NCBI GenBank assembly: GCA_041920505.1 | Contig: JBHGXV010000054.1 | Span: forward strand, 1-20,914 | DNA length: 20,914 nucleotides | Direction: 5' to 3' | Source: JBHGXV01 sp041920505 | GTDB taxonomy: Bacteria; Bacillota; Bacilli; Brevibacillales; Brevibacillaceae | Part shown: one piece after another, positions 1 to 7,547 of the stretch | Layout of the letters: each line of letters starts with the position of its first letter | How positions within the stretch are numbered: the stretch's first letter is position 1 | The notes under the pieces: model-generated | Databases searched by the model: none | The model's input: the letters and a program-made list of their open reading frames with translations, nothing else | Told to the model about the DNA's origin: nothing | Position numbers and translations under genes: made by a program

Positions 1-1621
1 CGACATCGAGAAACGTAATCCGCACCTCGTCAGAGCCGGAAAACGGCTGTCTGGCGAGGACGACAAGCAGTAGGAGACACAGCCCGTACACGGCCAGATC
101 CCGCCTTCGCTGATAGCCTCGCCGCCAACCGAACGGCACGGCCGCAAGCCACAAGGCGAAAGCGACCAGCCACCACCCGTCAGGATGCGGCCAATGGGAA
201 AACGGCACGCGCAGGCTGTAAAGCCAGGCGAGACCCGCATGGACACCGCCCAGCACCCCGTCAACCGCACGGGCCGGCAACAACGCCAACACCGGATGCA
301 CATGGGCGAAGAGCAGTGCGAGATAGCCCGCCGTCAGCACGATCCAGGAGAGGATGGGTACGGCCACGAGATTGACTGCCCAGGAAAGGGGGGAAGCCTG
401 GTGAAACCAGTAGAGCAGAAACGGAAAGGAGACCAGTTGGGCCGCCGTGGTGACGGCCAGCGCCGTTTTTATCCAGCGGGCGCGGGGATAGGGCGACTGG
501 CAGAATATCGGCACGTAGACGATCAGGCCCAGCGTCACGGCAAACGACAACTGAAACCCCGCCTGCCACAACTGGTACGGGTCATAGAGCAACATGACGG
601 TCAACGCCAGTCCCCAGACATCGCGGACGTCGATCCGTCTGCCGATGACGGCCGCGCCAAGTCCGATGCCGCCCATCAACCCGGAACGGACGGCGGAAGG
701 ACTGGCTCCGACCAGCATGACATAGCCAACAAGCAGGACGACGGTGAACCACACGCCGCTTTCTTTTGCCTGTCCGAACCGCTGCCAGATCCACAGCAGC
801 ATGCCGCTCACCAGGGTCACGTGCAGTCCGGAGATGGCCAACACGTGGATCAGGCCCAGGTCGCGGTACATCTCGGCCAGCGCGGGTTCCACCGCATCCG
901 CTTCGCCCAAGAGTAGCGACTGTAGGTATCCGGCTGTCACCGGATCGTCCCACAGCTGCTCGATTCGTGCTTCCTCCGCTTTTCGCCAGCGGTCAAACCA
1001 CGCGCGGACGCCGCCTGCCGACACATCGACACGCACTTCACTATAGACGGTGTCGGCTGCGGCAAACACCCCCTGCCAACGCAGGTAGCGGGCATAGTCA
1101 AACACGCCCGGATTGCGTGCCGGATCAGGCAGGCGCAGATGCAACCGGCCGTGAAACGGCTGACCCGCCGCCCACCGCTCCACTGAGGCCGTCTGCCGCT
1201 CCTCGGTCAGCCGAACCCGCACGGCCAGCCGTTCGCGCGGCGACAACGGCGTACGGACGCCGTCTGCCGCCACCGCGTCCACCCGCAGGAAAAAGCGGGC
1301 CACATCCCCGTCTTGTTTCACCGCCGAATCGATCATCCCCTCGGCTTCGACCGTAGCGTTGTGAGCCGCAGCGGCAGCCAATCGTCCCGGTCGATGCGCG
1401 TGATCGTAGCAGTGAAAATACGCGATGGCAAAAAGGCAACCGACGAACGCTATCCACACATGCGGACGTTTTTTGCCCAGGACAAGACCGCCTGCCAGCG
1501 CCGCGACCAACACAGCCGCCACGACGGCTGTCGGGGCATACGCTGCCAGCAGATAGCCGGCCGCCATCGACACCCCCAGCCAAAACCACATCCCCCGCAC
1601 GTATCCGCTGAATCTCTCCAT
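1..1621 (-). CDS. comEC: ComEC, DNA-uptake channel protein (3' end beyond window)
   Basis: This is the membrane channel that carries single-stranded transforming DNA into the cytoplasm. The minus frame is open from an ATG at 1621 to the left edge (540 codons), so it has no stop here. Residues about 10-65 are hydrophobic, followed by the soluble N-terminal DUF4131-type domain, which contains a typical NPGVFDYARYLRWQG stretch. LLLGEAD leads into the Competence domain with its signature LAISGLHV at residues 261-268 and PSAVRS around 308-313, then several membrane segments. The last visible residues, ITFLDV, are where the metallo-beta-lactamase-like domain (usually FLDVGQGD) begins, so roughly the last 200-250 residues are missing. 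A GGTGGG stretch six bases before the ATG is a weak ribosome binding site. The gene lies downstream of dcd, separated from it by a strong terminator. Identity is certain from motifs; the start is likely. Confidence 0.95.
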   Translation of the reverse strand, partial: MERFSGYVRGMWFWLGVSMAAGYLLAAYAPTAVVAAVLVAALAGGLVLGKKRPHVWIAFVGCLFAIAYFHCYDHAHRPGRLAAAAAHNATVEAEGMIDSAVKQDGDVARFFLRVDAVAADGVRTPLSPRERLAVRVRLTEERQTASVERWAAGQPFHGRLHLRLPDPARNPGVFDYARYLRWQGVFAAADTVYSEVRVDVSAGGVRAWFDRWRKAEEARIEQLWDDPVTAGYLQSLLLGEADAVEPALAEMYRDLGLIHVLAISGLHVTLVSGMLLWIWQRFGQAKESGVWFTVVLLVGYVMLVGASPSAVRSGLMGGIGLGAAVIGRRIDVRDVWGLALTVMLLYDPYQLWQAGFQLSFAVTLGLIVYVPIFCQSPYPRARWIKTALAVTTAAQLVSFPFLLYWFHQASPLSWAVNLVAVPILSWIVLTAGYLALLFAHVHPVLALLPARAVDGVLGGVHAGLAWLYSLRVPFSHWPHPDGWWLVAFALWLAAVPFGWRRGYQRRRDLAVYGLCLLLLVVLARQPFSGSDEVRITFLDV

Positions 1622-1635
1622 CCCGTTCCCACCGC

Positions 1636-1670
1636 CCGTTGTACATTCCTTTGGCCAGACTGTACAACGG
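1636..1670. repeat. 10-bp-arm inverted repeat upstream of comEC
   Basis: CCGTTGTACA (1636-1645) and TGTACAACGG (1661-1670) are perfect inverted arms around a 15-base spacer. It lies between the dcd terminator and the comEC ribosome binding site, ending 14 bases before the ATG. No T-run follows in either direction, so it is not an intrinsic terminator. It could be a protein-binding dyad or an RNA hairpin in the comEC leader. Confidence 0.7.
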
Positions 1671-1681
1671 CTGAGAGGGAC

Positions 1682-1729
1682 AAAAAAAACCCCGCGCGGC
1701 GCAAGCTTGCGCTAGCGCCGCGCAGGGTT
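1682..1729 (-). terminator. Rho-independent terminator after dcd
   Basis: Reading the minus strand, a 15-bp stem (arms 1715-1729 and 1688-1702, one G-U pair) closes a 12-base loop and runs into a T8 tract (1689-1682). It lies about 50 bases after the dcd stop and 60 bases before comEC. It should end dcd transcription, or limit how much continues into comEC. Confidence 0.9.
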
Positions 1730-1780
1730 CCGACCAAGACCGCCTGTACTGGCGGCTTTTTGCCGATGGGCGTCTTTGGT

Positions 1781-2344
1781 CTACACTTTGGGCAGAGTAA
1801 TGCCTTGCTGGTTCTGGTACTTGCCTTTTTTGTCGGCGTAGGTGATATTGGGCCGTTCCCCGCGCATGAACAGCACCTGACACAGCCCTTCGTTTGCGTA
1901 GATTTTTGCCGGCAACGGCGTGGTGTTGCTGATCTCCAGGGTCACCGTCCCGGACCAGCCCGGTTCGAGCGGCGTCACGTTGGTGATGATCCCGCAGCGG
2001 GCATAGGTGGATTTGCCGAATACCACGCCGAGGATGTCTTCCGGAATATGGAAGTGCTCCACAGATTCGGCCAGGGCAAACGAGTTCGGGGGAACGATGA
2101 TGTAGCCGTTTTCCGCACGCACCTTGACCAGCGCGTCCTTGTCCATCTTTTTCGGATCGACGATGGTCGTATGTAAATTGCTGAAAATCAGGAATTCTTC
2201 GCCAACGCGCAGGTCATACCCGAAGCTGGTCAATCCGTACGAAATCACCGGCCCGCCATCGGTGTGACGCACATTGCTCTCGACGAACGGCGTGATCATC
2301 CCCGCCTGGGCCAGTTCGCGGATTTGTTGATCGTTCAATAACAC
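1781..2344 (-). CDS. dcd: dCTP deaminase
   Basis: It deaminates dCTP to dUTP, feeding dTMP synthesis. The product is 187 residues, close to the 193 of E. coli Dcd. Visible family motifs are the N-terminal YGLTSFGYDLRV (36-47), the nucleotide-binding GKSTYARCG (110-118), PLEPGWSGTVTLEISN with the catalytic Glu at 137, and the C-terminal KGKYQNQQG. Some members also hydrolyse dUTP; the sequence alone does not exclude that here. The start is a GTG, preceded by GGAGGGGG at a good distance. A TATAAT -10 lies upstream at 2397-2402. It sits directly upstream of comEC, where many Bacillales have comEB, a dCMP deaminase from a different fold family. Confidence 0.95.
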   Translation of the reverse strand: MLLNDQQIRELAQAGMITPFVESNVRHTDGGPVISYGLTSFGYDLRVGEEFLIFSNLHTTIVDPKKMDKDALVKVRAENGYIIVPPNSFALAESVEHFHIPEDILGVVFGKSTYARCGIITNVTPLEPGWSGTVTLEISNTTPLPAKIYANEGLCQVLFMRGERPNITYADKKGKYQNQQGITLPKV

Positions 2345-2369
2345 GTTGTATGTCCCCCTCCACTAAATC

Positions 2370-2385
2370 TGTACATCATCGTACA
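2370..2385. promoter_or_regulatory. Short dyad in dcd leader
   Basis: TGTAC and GTACA flank six bases between the dcd -10 box and its ribosome binding site, so the dyad lies in the transcribed leader. Position suits an operator, but the arms are only 5 bp and no regulator is recognised. It does not fit the TnrA/GlnR spacing. Confidence 0.25.
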
Positions 2386-2396
2386 TCCTATCTCGC

Positions 2397-2425
2397 ATTA
2401 TAGCGCAAAGCCTCGTGGTTCACCA
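2397..2425 (-). promoter_or_regulatory. Probable sigma-A promoter of dcd
   Basis: A perfect TATAAT on the minus strand at 2402-2397 has a poor -35 match (TGGTGA, 2425-2420) at 17 bases. The -10 lies about 55 bases upstream of the dcd GTG start. Confidence 0.55.
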
Positions 2426-2555
2426 TAGAAAGCATAGAAGGCCGTTTCTTCGCGCCCCCTGGACTTGTGTCCAATTGCATCCCAATCTATTCCGTGATAG
2501 ATTAAGCTATAGCGTATTTTCAGGGAACCCCCCTGCGAGAGGAAGAGTTCAGCGT

Positions 2556-4484
2556 ATGTGTGGAATTGTAGCTCTGTACAACAAGCGGCAAGCTCCGGCG
2601 CAAGCGGACGTCATCGAGGCGATGACCCGCGTCATCCTGCACCGCGGGCCCGACGACGACGGCTTTCATATAGAAGATCAGATCGCTCTCGGCTTTCGCC
2701 GCCTCAGCATCATCGACGTCAAAGGCGGCCACCAGCCGCTCTGCAACGAAACCAGGGACATGTGGATCGTCGGCAACGGCGAAGTCTACAACTACAAGGA
2801 ACTGCAGCAGTGGCTGAAGGAGCGCGGACACGTGTTCCAGACCGACTCCGACATCGAGACGATCCTGCACCTGTACGAAGAAGTGGGATTCGACGCGCCG
2901 AAGCACCTGCGCGGCATGTTCGGCTTCACCATCTGGGACCGCAAGCGGCAGTTGCTGTTCGGTGCCCGCGACCACTTCGGGATCAAACCGCTTTACTACA
3001 CCGAAACAGCGGACACCATCGCGGTGGGAAGCGAGATCAAGAGCCTCCTGGAGTTGCCCGGCGTCAAGCGGGACGTGAACAAAACCGGGTTTTACCACTA
3101 TCTGACGTTCCAGTACGTGCCCGATCCGGAGACGATGTACGAAGGAATTTACCGCATCCCGCCCGCCCACTATTTCGTCGTGCAAAACGACCGGATTACT
3201 GTTGCGAAATACTGGGATGTCGTCTTTGCGCCCGACGAGAGCAAACCGTTTTCGTACTTCGTCGAGGGCACGCGCGCGGTGCTCCTGGAGTCGGTCGACA
3301 AACACCGGATGAGCGAGGTGCCGCGCGGAGCATTTCTCTCCAGCGGCGTGGACTCCAGCAGCATCGTCGGCATGCTGCGGACGTTCGAACCGGTCAAGAC
3401 GTTTTCCGTCGGTTCCGACATCCCCGGCTACAGCGAACTGGAATACGCCCGCCGCACCGCCCAGTTCCTCGGCACGGAACACCATGAGGTCGTGATCTCC
3501 GCCGAACGCTATCTGGCCGAACTGCCCCGGCTTGTATGGCATCAGGACGAGCCTGTGGCCGACCCGTCGGCAATCCTGCTCTACTTCGTCGCCGAACTGG
3601 CCAGCCAGCACGTCACCGTCGTGCTTTCCGGCGAAGGGGCGGACGAGTTTTTCGGCGGCTACAACATCTACCGCGAGCCGCACTCGCTGCGGATGTTTTC
3701 TTACCTGCCCGGCTGGATGAAACAATCGCTGCGCTCGGTGGCGGAAAAACTGCCGGACAGCGTAAAAGGAAAAAATTTCCTGATTCGCGGCTCCAAAACG
3801 GTGGAGGAACGCTTCTTCGGCAACGCGCTGATCTTCTCCGAAGAATTGAAGGAACGCGTCGTCACTGAAAACATCCTCCACTCCGAGTCGTACCGCTCGC
3901 CCTGGACGGTGACGAATGAAATCTACCAGCGGGTGGCCGGGTACGACGACGTGACCAAGATGCAGTACCTGGACATTCACACCTGGCTTCGCGGCAACAT
4001 CCTGATGAAAGCGGACAAGATGACGATGGCCAATTCGCTGGAATTGCGCGTGCCGTTCATCGACCCGAAAGTCTTCGAGTTCGCCGCGACCATCCCGACC
4101 AAGTACAAGATCGCCGAGGGCACGACCAAACACGTGCTGCGCGAAGCGATGAAAGAGTTCTTGCCGCCGGAGATCAAGACGCGGCCGAAACTGGGCTTCC
4201 CGGTGCCGACACGCCACTGGCTGAAACACCAATTCTACCAGTGGGCGAAGGAGTTGATCTTCGAGGCGAAAGTGGACCATCTGATCAACAAGGCGTACGT
4301 CCTGTACATGCTGGACGAACACCGCGAAGGACACGCCGACTACAGCCGCAAAATCTGGACCGTGCTGATTTTCATGCTGTGGCACCAGATTTTCATCGAG
4401 CAAAAGTACACGTTTGAGCCGTACGTCAGCCCGTCGGTGGACATCCGCCGCAAAAAGACGGAAAGCTTGCAGCATATCGGCTAG
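2556..4484 (+). CDS. asnB: Asparagine synthetase (glutamine-hydrolysing)
   Basis: It makes asparagine from aspartate, ATP and glutamine in the cytoplasm. The start chosen gives MCGIVALYN, because Cys2 must become the N-terminal nucleophile; GAGAGGAAGAG stands about nine bases before this ATG. The product is 642 residues, near AsnB of B. subtilis (632). The class II glutamine amidotransferase domain covers about 2-210 (NGEVYNY present). The synthetase domain shows a PP-loop FLSSGVDSSS around 260-269, SGEGADEFFGGYN from 358, and KADKMTMANSLELRVPF. The PP-loop reads SSGVDS rather than the common SGGxDS, as in AsnO-like paralogues. It is the only gene between dcd and comEA, transcribed away from dcd. 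A related amidotransferase acting on another acceptor, such as a cell-wall carboxyl, cannot be ruled out from sequence. Confidence 0.9.
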   Translation: MCGIVALYNKRQAPAQADVIEAMTRVILHRGPDDDGFHIEDQIALGFRRLSIIDVKGGHQPLCNETRDMWIVGNGEVYNYKELQQWLKERGHVFQTDSDIETILHLYEEVGFDAPKHLRGMFGFTIWDRKRQLLFGARDHFGIKPLYYTETADTIAVGSEIKSLLELPGVKRDVNKTGFYHYLTFQYVPDPETMYEGIYRIPPAHYFVVQNDRITVAKYWDVVFAPDESKPFSYFVEGTRAVLLESVDKHRMSEVPRGAFLSSGVDSSSIVGMLRTFEPVKTFSVGSDIPGYSELEYARRTAQFLGTEHHEVVISAERYLAELPRLVWHQDEPVADPSAILLYFVAELASQHVTVVLSGEGADEFFGGYNIYREPHSLRMFSYLPGWMKQSLRSVAEKLPDSVKGKNFLIRGSKTVEERFFGNALIFSEELKERVVTENILHSESYRSPWTVTNEIYQRVAGYDDVTKMQYLDIHTWLRGNILMKADKMTMANSLELRVPFIDPKVFEFAATIPTKYKIAEGTTKHVLREAMKEFLPPEIKTRPKLGFPVPTRHWLKHQFYQWAKELIFEAKVDHLINKAYVLYMLDEHREGHADYSRKIWTVLIFMLWHQIFIEQKYTFEPYVSPSVDIRRKKTESLQHIG

Positions 4485-4503
4485 GCACCGATCAGCTTTC
4501 ACG

Positions 4504-4533
4504 CCTCTCCCCCAAAAAGGGAGAGGTTTTTTT
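4504..4533 (+). terminator. Rho-independent terminator after asnB
   Basis: CCTCTCCC (4504-4511) pairs with GGGAGAGG (4519-4526) and is followed by T7. It starts about 20 bases after the asnB stop and separates asnB from comEA. Confidence 0.92.
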
Positions 4534-4594
4534 GCGCTTGCCGCTGTCTTTTCGTACGCTCGGGATGACACCACCTGCAAAGGAGGAATACCCG

Positions 4595-5350
4595 ATGTTG
4601 TACGACCTGTGGGATCGGTACCGCAAGCCGTTGATTGTCATCGCCGTTCTGCTCGCGGTTCTCGCCACCTGGCTCTTCTACCCTGGCCCGTCGGAAACCC
4701 GTTCGCCGTTGCCTTTGGAGACGCCCGCCTACGCCTCGGAAACCGGGATGGAGCAGGCGCCTCCGCCGTCAGCGAAACGCAGCGGGGCCGATGGAACAGA
4801 AGCGCCCGCCGGAAACGGCGAAACGGCGGATAAAGATGAACCGTCTGAGTCTGAGCCAGATCCGCTCCTCTACGTCGACGTCAAAGGCAGTGTGCGGCAC
4901 CCCGGCCTGTATCCGGTTGCCGCCGGCGAGCGGATACAGGCTGTAGTGGCCAAAGCCGGGGGCTTTCTCCCTCAGGCGGATGTGAACCGGGTGAATCTGG
5001 CCCAGCCGGTGAGCGACGGCATGGTCGTCTGGATTCCGGCCAAAGGGGAAACGCCGCCGAACGGCTTTTTCCCGGCCCCCATTACCGGTGACGGCCCCCG
5101 GGAGCCAACCGGACTTTCCCCAGGCGCACAAGCCGCTTCGCCGTCCGCCGGGGCGGCAAAAGTAAACCTCAACACCGCCACCCTGGCGCAGTTGCTCACC
5201 TTGCCGGGGATCGGCGAGACGCGGGCGAAAGCGATTCTCGCCTACCGGGAGCGGCACGGCCCGTTCCACAGTCCGGACGAGGTGAAAAATGTCGGTGGAA
5301 TCGGCGACAAGACGTACGAGCGGCTGAAAGGCATGCTCACCGCTCCCTGA
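4595..5350 (+). CDS. comEA: ComEA, competence DNA receptor
   Basis: This membrane-anchored protein binds double-stranded DNA outside the cell and passes it to ComEC. The product is 251 residues. A single N-terminal membrane segment (about 12-30) is followed by an acidic, Pro/Ala/Glu-rich linker. Next come an SLBB-type domain (about 92-148, LYVDVKGSV...HPGLYPV), a second Gly/Pro/Ala-rich linker, and a C-terminal tandem helix-hairpin-helix domain (NLNTATLAQLLTLPGIGETRA near 191-211 and VGGIGDKTYERL at 233-244). The ATG follows AAAGGAGG by eight bases; longer in-frame versions lack a ribosome binding site and overlap the asnB terminator. Unlike B. subtilis, it is not co-directional with comEC. 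No convincing promoter or ComK-type box was found in the 60 bases upstream, so read-through from asnB or an unrecognised promoter may drive it. Confidence 0.95.
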   Translation: MLYDLWDRYRKPLIVIAVLLAVLATWLFYPGPSETRSPLPLETPAYASETGMEQAPPPSAKRSGADGTEAPAGNGETADKDEPSESEPDPLLYVDVKGSVRHPGLYPVAAGERIQAVVAKAGGFLPQADVNRVNLAQPVSDGMVVWIPAKGETPPNGFFPAPITGDGPREPTGLSPGAQAASPSAGAAKVNLNTATLAQLLTLPGIGETRAKAILAYRERHGPFHSPDEVKNVGGIGDKTYERLKGMLTAP

Positions 5351-5355
5351 ACAGC

Positions 5356-5404
5356 AAAACAGCGGCCCGAACGGGAATGTCCGCCGCGCAGCCGCTGTTT
5401 TTTG
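5356..5404. terminator. Bidirectional terminator between comEA and the symporter gene
   Basis: AAAACAGCGGC (5356-5366) pairs with GCCGCTGTTTT (5391-5401) around a 24-base loop. The plus strand ends in T7, strong enough for comEA. On the minus strand only T4 follows, which could serve the convergent symporter gene ending at 5431 but is weaker. Confidence 0.8.
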
Positions 5405-5430
5405 GAACAAACGTGTTATCCCCTGGCAGG

Positions 5431-6948
5431 TCAGCCGACTTGCTTGATGCCGGTGTTGGCCTGCACAAAAATCTCTGTGTGTTTCTCTTCGTCGGCCCGC
5501 GTTGAGCCGCCGCTCAACACCGTGCCCAGATAGCAGGCGAGGAAGCCGAGGGGCACGGAGACGATCGCCGGGCTTTTCAGCGGGAAGATCGCCGCTTCCC
5601 CCATCACGTTCGGGCTGATCAGGATCAGACCGACCGATCCGATCAGGCCGGTCAGCATGCCGGCCACCGCTCCTTTGGTGTTGAACTTTTTCCAGAAGAT
5701 GGTAAGCAAAATCACCGGAACGTTGGCGCTGGCCGCGACGCAGAAGGCGAGCGCCACCAGATACGACACGTTAAAGTTCTTCGCGCCGAGCGCAAGCAGG
5801 ATGGAGAAGACGGCGATGCCGACGGACGCCCAGCGGGCCGCTTTCATCTGCTCCTGCTCGGTCGCCTTGCCCTGGCGCAGCACGTTGGAGTAGAAATCGT
5901 GCGCAAACGCGCTCGCCGCAGAGATGACCAGACCGGCCACGACGGCGAGAATCGTCGCGAAGGCCACCGCTGAAATGAAGGCGAGGAACAGGTTGCCGCC
6001 AAGGTACTCGGCCAATTGCGGCGCGGCCAGGTTGCCCGCCGCGTTGGCGGCCTTGATCGCGTCCTGACCGACGAAGTAGGCGGCACCGTAGCCCAGCACC
6101 GGCGTCATCAGGTAGAACAAGCCGATGATCCAGGTGGCGATGACGATCGATTTACGCGCCGTCACCGCGTTGGGCACGGAGAGGAACCGGATCAGGATGT
6201 GCGGCAGGCCTGCAGTCCCCAGCACCAGCGCGATATTGAGCGAAACGGAGTCGATCCCGGCCGCAAACGTGGTCGGAGCGGGCGGCACGACCGCTTTTTC
6301 ACCCACTTTTGCCGCTACCTGGTTGAACAGTTCAACGGGATTGAAGTTGAAATGGGCCAAGACCATAATCGACAGCGCAAACGTCCCGCCCATCAACAGC
6401 ACGGCTTTGACGATCTGCACCCAGGTGGTGGCCAGCATCCCACCGGCCACGACGTAGATGGTCATCAACACTCCGATGATCACGATGGACGTCGAGTAGT
6501 CGATGCCGAGCAACAGCTTGATGATCGCGCCCGCGCCGACCAACTGCGCGATCATGTAGAACGTGCTGATCGCCAGCGTGTTGAGCGCTGCGGTGGACCG
6601 GATCGACTTCTGGTTAAAGCGGGCGGCGATCATGTCCGCCATCGTGTATTTCCCAAGGTTGCGCAGCGGTTCGGCGACGAGCAACAGCACCACCAGGTAC
6701 GCAACCAGATAGCCGATCGAATAAAAGAATCCGGAGAAACCGTTGAGCGCAATCGCCCCGGCGATACCGAGGAAGGAGGCCGCCGACATGTAGTCGCCGG
6801 CGATCGCCAGCCCGTTTTGCCAGCCGGTGATGTTTCCGCCAGCCACATAAAATTCGCTGGTCGACTTGTTCCGTTTGGCCGCCCAGTACGTGATGAGGAG
6901 AGTAAGAAGAATAATAGCTACAAAGAAAGAAAAGGCGCTTGCGTTCAT
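5431..6948 (-). CDS. actP: ActP-like cation/acetate symporter (SSS family)
   Basis: A sodium:solute symporter, probably taking up acetate or another short monocarboxylate. The 505 residues are almost entirely hydrophobic with about 13 membrane segments. The family signature (EFYVAGGNITGWQNGLAIAGDYMSAASFLG split over about 32-61) marks the ActP/MctC branch, as does GTAGLPHILIRF in the middle. The ATG overlaps the stop of the upstream DUF485 gene (ATGA), so the two are probably translationally coupled; the ribosome binding site of its own is weak. The DUF485-plus-symporter pair is the classical yjcH-actP arrangement. Substrate could instead be pyruvate, propionate or lactate; family assignment is firm, substrate is inferred. 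Confidence 0.9.
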   Translation of the reverse strand: MNASAFSFFVAIILLTLLITYWAAKRNKSTSEFYVAGGNITGWQNGLAIAGDYMSAASFLGIAGAIALNGFSGFFYSIGYLVAYLVVLLLVAEPLRNLGKYTMADMIAARFNQKSIRSTAALNTLAISTFYMIAQLVGAGAIIKLLLGIDYSTSIVIIGVLMTIYVVAGGMLATTWVQIVKAVLLMGGTFALSIMVLAHFNFNPVELFNQVAAKVGEKAVVPPAPTTFAAGIDSVSLNIALVLGTAGLPHILIRFLSVPNAVTARKSIVIATWIIGLFYLMTPVLGYGAAYFVGQDAIKAANAAGNLAAPQLAEYLGGNLFLAFISAVAFATILAVVAGLVISAASAFAHDFYSNVLRQGKATEQEQMKAARWASVGIAVFSILLALGAKNFNVSYLVALAFCVAASANVPVILLTIFWKKFNTKGAVAGMLTGLIGSVGLILISPNVMGEAAIFPLKSPAIVSVPLGFLACYLGTVLSGGSTRADEEKHTEIFVQANTGIKQVG

Positions 6949-7262
6949 CCGGCTTTCACTCCCTTGTTCTCAGTCTCTTTCTTCACTTCTTCGACCAGCT
7001 TGTCAAACTTGCTGGCCTTGCTCATGTACATGTGGCAAAGGATCCACGTCATCGCGAACTGCGCAAAGGCATACATGTAGGCCCAGTTGATGACGCCGAT
7101 CGCCTTGCCATTCAGCACCGTCGTGAACGACGTAAGAACCGGAAGCGTGAAATAAAAGACGATGAAAAAGATGGTCGCTGGAATGATGAATGCCTTTTTT
7201 TGCCGAATCAGTTCTTGAAACGAGGCCGATTGTGCGATATTGTTCCAATCGTTTTTTGCCAA
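6945..7262 (-). CDS. DUF485 (YjcH-family) small membrane protein
   Basis: This 105-residue protein belongs to the DUF485 family, usually encoded just before ActP-type symporters and thought to assist them. Two membrane segments are visible (about 26-48 and 58-80), with charged ends; the C-terminal tail is rich in Lys and Glu. The start is a TTG seven bases after AGGAGGG, and no in-frame ATG fits better. It overlaps the symporter gene by four bases. A 40-codon frame with a strong ribosome binding site precedes and overlaps this start. Confidence 0.88.
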   Translation of the reverse strand: MAKNDWNNIAQSASFQELIRQKKAFIIPATIFFIVFYFTLPVLTSFTTVLNGKAIGVINWAYMYAFAQFAMTWILCHMYMSKASKFDKLVEEVKKETENKGVKAG

Positions 7263-7373
7263 TCTTGATCCCTCCTCTGTTTCTCACTAAGGATAGTATC
7301 AGGACCGTTGCGGGAACGGGATGACCACACAGAACGCGCCTCCTTTCCATACGTTTTCTCCCATAATTCACTA

Positions 7374-7387
7374 TGTTTGCGCTTTCA
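7374..7387 (-). promoter_or_regulatory. Candidate cre site (CcpA operator)
   Basis: Minus strand TGAAAGCGCAAACA differs from the cre consensus TGWAANCGNTNWCA at one position. It lies roughly 30-40 bases downstream of the predicted start of transcription of the DUF485-symporter operon, a position where CcpA usually represses. Glucose repression of acetate uptake would fit. Confidence 0.65.
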
Positions 7388-7421
7388 TGTCTCTCGTCCC
7401 ACTACTATCCCCACAACAAGT

Positions 7422-7450
7422 AATGTATAACAAAGTGTGAATTTTATCAA
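7422..7450 (-). promoter_or_regulatory. Probable sigma-A promoter of the DUF485-symporter operon
   Basis: On the minus strand, TTGATA (7450-7445) and TACATT (7427-7422) are separated by 17 bases. The AT-rich stretch 7451-7480 immediately upstream could act as an UP element. The leader to the TTG start would be about 150 bases and contains the cre-like site. Confidence 0.55.
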
Positions 7451-7547
7451 TATTATTTCTATTTAAAATTTATTTTTTCCGTTCCCGGGCATCTTGGCTA
7501 CGTTTCTTTCATACAGTGAAAAAGAAGAATCGTGGGAGGGATTTTTT

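Noticed and set aside
1125..1883. 252-codon minus-strand frame across the comEC start, terminator and dcd end
   Set aside because: It runs through a strong terminator hairpin and overlaps comEC and dcd in another frame; no domain is visible.
2370..2386. TnrA/GlnR site near dcd-asnB
   Set aside because: Attractive because asnB is nitrogen-related, but the dyad is one base too short and lacks the required A and T positions of TGTNA-N7-TNACA.
2475..2503. Sigma-A promoter for asnB (TTGCAT, 17 bases, TAGATT)
   Set aside because: Only 3/6 and 4/6 matches; other equally weak choices exist in the same AT-rich stretch, so no promoter is annotated.
2520..4580. 686-codon open frame antisense to asnB
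   Set aside because: It covers asnB on the opposite strand, its composition (rich in Arg, His, Asp, Val) is the mirror of GC-rich coding DNA, and it shows no recognisable domain.
6016..7080. 354-codon plus-strand frame antisense to the symporter genes
   Set aside because: The protein is low-complexity Arg/His/Gln/Asp-rich, typical of antisense of membrane-protein codons.
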